The notes under the pieces: model-generated | What the model was told of the DNA's origin: nothing | The model's database searches: none | What the model saw: the letters and a program-made list of their open reading frames with translations, nothing else | NCBI RefSeq assembly: GCF_000304335.1 | Contig: NZ_CAJF01000011.1 | Location: 56,685-120,684 of the forward strand | Direction: 5' to 3' | Length of the DNA stretch: 64,000 nt | Source of the DNA: Microbacterium yannicii PS01 | Lineage (GTDB): Bacteria > Actinomycetota > Actinomycetes > Actinomycetales > Microbacteriaceae | Program-made: the position numbers and the translations under genes | Shown here: piece after piece, positions 62,713 to 64,000 of the stretch | How positions within the stretch are numbered: the stretch's first letter is position 1 | How the letters are laid out: every line of letters starts with the position of its first letter

Positions 62713-63911
62713 GCCGCGCACCCCGTGCGCGGGTCTTCGAGCCGTTCGGCAACGGGCGGTTCTCGCTGTACTTCAGCGGGCAGGTGATCTCGAACACCGG
62801 CACCTGGTTCCAGAACCTCGCGCTCTCGCTGGTGATCCTCGACGCCACCGGAAGCGCCCAGGCGCTCAGCGGCGTCACGATCGCGCAGTTCCTCCCGCTC
62901 CTCGTGCTGAGCGTGCCGGCGGGCCGCCTCGCCGACCGGGTGCGCCCGCGCACGATCCTTCTGGTGACCTCGCTGGCCTCCGCCGCCGTCGTGGCGGGAC
63001 TCGCGCTCGCGACCACGGCCGCCGAGCCGTCGATCGTCGCGATCTACGGGCTCGTGGCGGCCCTCGGCACGGTGCACGCCTTCGAGCGGGTCGCCGCACA
63101 GGCGATCATCTTCGAGATCGTCGGGCCCGAGAGCCTGGGCCGTGCCGTCTCGCTCAGCACCATCGCGCTGGCCTCCGCGCGCTCCATCGGTCCCGGACTG
63201 GCCGGCATCGCCTTCCAGGCGCTCGGGTCGACGGCCTGCATGCTGATCAACTCGGCATCGTTCCTTCTCGTGTTCGCGTCGATCGTGGCGATCCGTCCGT
63301 CACGGCTGTTCCCGCGGCCACGACGCGCGGATCGGCCGGGTCGCGGCATCCGTCCGGCGTTCTTCACCCGCGAGCTGGTGACGCTCCTCGTCGTCAACGC
63401 GCTCATCGCCCTGCTCGCCCTCAACCTCATGCTCGTGCTGACCTCGACCGTGAGTCTGACGTTCGCCGGCGATGCGACCGCGGTCGGCGCGACCCACACG
63501 CTGAACGCCCTCGGCGCGATCGTCGGCGGCATCCTCGCCGCGGGGCGCGAGCGGGTCTCCGTCCGGTCGCTGATCCTGGCCTGCACGGGCTTGGGTGCGG
63601 CGCTGCTGCTCAACGCCGCCGCGCCCACTCTCGCGATCCTCCTGGCGCTCGGGCCGCTCCTCGGGCTCGGCGTCGGCTACTACCAGGGCATCCTCCATGC
63701 GGCGGCCCAGCTCAGCGTCGCCCCCGACCAGATCGGCCGGACGATGTCGCTCGTCACGCTGGGCAACTACGGCATGGTGCCGTTCGGTGCCCTGCTCATG
63801 GGCTGGGTGATCGACGCCCAGGGCGGGCGGGTCGCGCTGACGATCGGCGGTCTCGCGGCGCTCGCCTGCGCGGCGTTCGTCGCTGTCCGTCTGCCACGGC
63901 GGACGGGATGA
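62709..63911 (+). CDS. MFS transporter (DHA3/MefA-like)
   Basis: Membrane exporter of 400 residues and twelve predicted helices. GNGRFSLYFSGQVISNTGTW begins it, and GRLADRVRPRTILLVTS is the MFS loop 2-3 motif. It belongs to the DHA3-type, often drug or siderophore exporters. Role in this operon is unclear; it may export the product or an overflow acid. ATGA overlaps on both sides. Confidence 0.9.
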   Translation: MSRAPRARVFEPFGNGRFSLYFSGQVISNTGTWFQNLALSLVILDATGSAQALSGVTIAQFLPLLVLSVPAGRLADRVRPRTILLVTSLASAAVVAGLALATTAAEPSIVAIYGLVAALGTVHAFERVAAQAIIFEIVGPESLGRAVSLSTIALASARSIGPGLAGIAFQALGSTACMLINSASFLLVFASIVAIRPSRLFPRPRRADRPGRGIRPAFFTRELVTLLVVNALIALLALNLMLVLTSTVSLTFAGDATAVGATHTLNALGAIVGGILAAGRERVSVRSLILACTGLGAALLLNAAAPTLAILLALGPLLGLGVGYYQGILHAAAQLSVAPDQIGRTMSLVTLGNYGMVPFGALLMGWVIDAQGGRVALTIGGLAALACAAFVAVRLPRRTG

Positions 63912-64000
63912 CGGATGCTGTCGGCCCAGGCGACCATCGCGTTCGACGTCCGCGGCCGGGCGGGAGCCGGCCCCGCCTCCCGGCCGGAGCCGGCCGCGCT
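63908..64000 (+). CDS. Possible next operon gene, cut by window end
   Basis: An ATG at 63908 overlaps the MFS stop by four bases, exactly like the earlier junctions, and the frame stays open for 31 codons to the window end (MTDAVGPGDHRV...). Composition is very Arg/Pro-rich, which can also be chance in this GC-rich DNA. No family can be named. Confidence 0.35.
   Translation, partial: MTDAVGPGDHRVRRPRPGGSRPRLPAGAGRA

Overview
The window reads as a chromosome segment of a high-GC actinobacterium, most likely Microbacteriaceae and probably Microbacterium. The reasons are strong G/C bias at third codon positions, many GTG starts, the frequent in-frame word GATGCCGCGGCATCC, DUF222-HNH and DUF5107 genes, and many copies of a CTGAGCCTGTCGAAG-type intergenic repeat. 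The genus is an inference. I see no rRNA, tRNA, CRISPR array, transposase or phage gene.

Region 1 (1-27.5 kb) is mostly housekeeping and accessory single genes: an FMN reductase, a NarL-type two-component pair, a VOC/HxlR/RibD-like operon, exonuclease III (xth), pyrE, a carbohydrate locus (GH5-like hydrolase, a DUF5107-TPR protein, an AraC regulator and a sugar ABC importer lacking its ATPase), a YdeI-like protein, a HAD phosphatase, an SDR, the manganese pair mntH-mntR, a TrmH methyltransferase, a MATE exporter, an M13 peptidase, a degenerate beta-lactamase-fold protein and a MetE-like methyltransferase. The two sites upstream of mntH share one half-site, and one of them covers its start codon.

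Region 2 (27.5-50.3 kb) looks like one catabolic island for methoxylated and galloyl aromatics. It holds a VOC-type ring-cleavage dioxygenase, an oxalomesaconate tautomerase (PrpF/GalD-like), a CHA aldolase (RraA/LigK-like), a PIG-L hydratase (GalB-like), two LigM/DesA-like O-demethylases, a tannase-like esterase and a large DUF6351 protein, an aldehyde dehydrogenase, a complete Liv-type ABC importer, and GntR, IclR and PaaX regulators. Read together they would release gallate or methoxybenzoates from esters, import them, remove the methyl groups, open the ring and end at pyruvate plus oxaloacetate. Four promoter regions of the island share the motif GATTGYNRACRRWWT, which suggests one regulon. 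Dense repeat arrays sit 3' of most of its transcription units.

Region 3 (50.3-55.2 kb) has a hemerythrin-like protein, a DUF6157-like protein divergent from an AraC-type regulator, a DUF418 membrane protein and a DUF222-HNH protein.

Region 4 (55.3-64 kb) is a single tightly coupled operon driven by a strong promoter overlapped by a 27-bp palindrome. It encodes a polar amino acid type ABC importer (binding protein, permease, ATPase), a CapA-like phosphatase, a class III CoA-transferase, two 2-hydroxyacyl-CoA dehydratase-like subunits that have lost typical iron-sulphur cysteines, an MFS exporter and the start of a further gene cut by the window end. All junctions from the permease onward are 4-nt ATGA/GTGA overlaps. 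It is my best candidate for an undescribed pathway.
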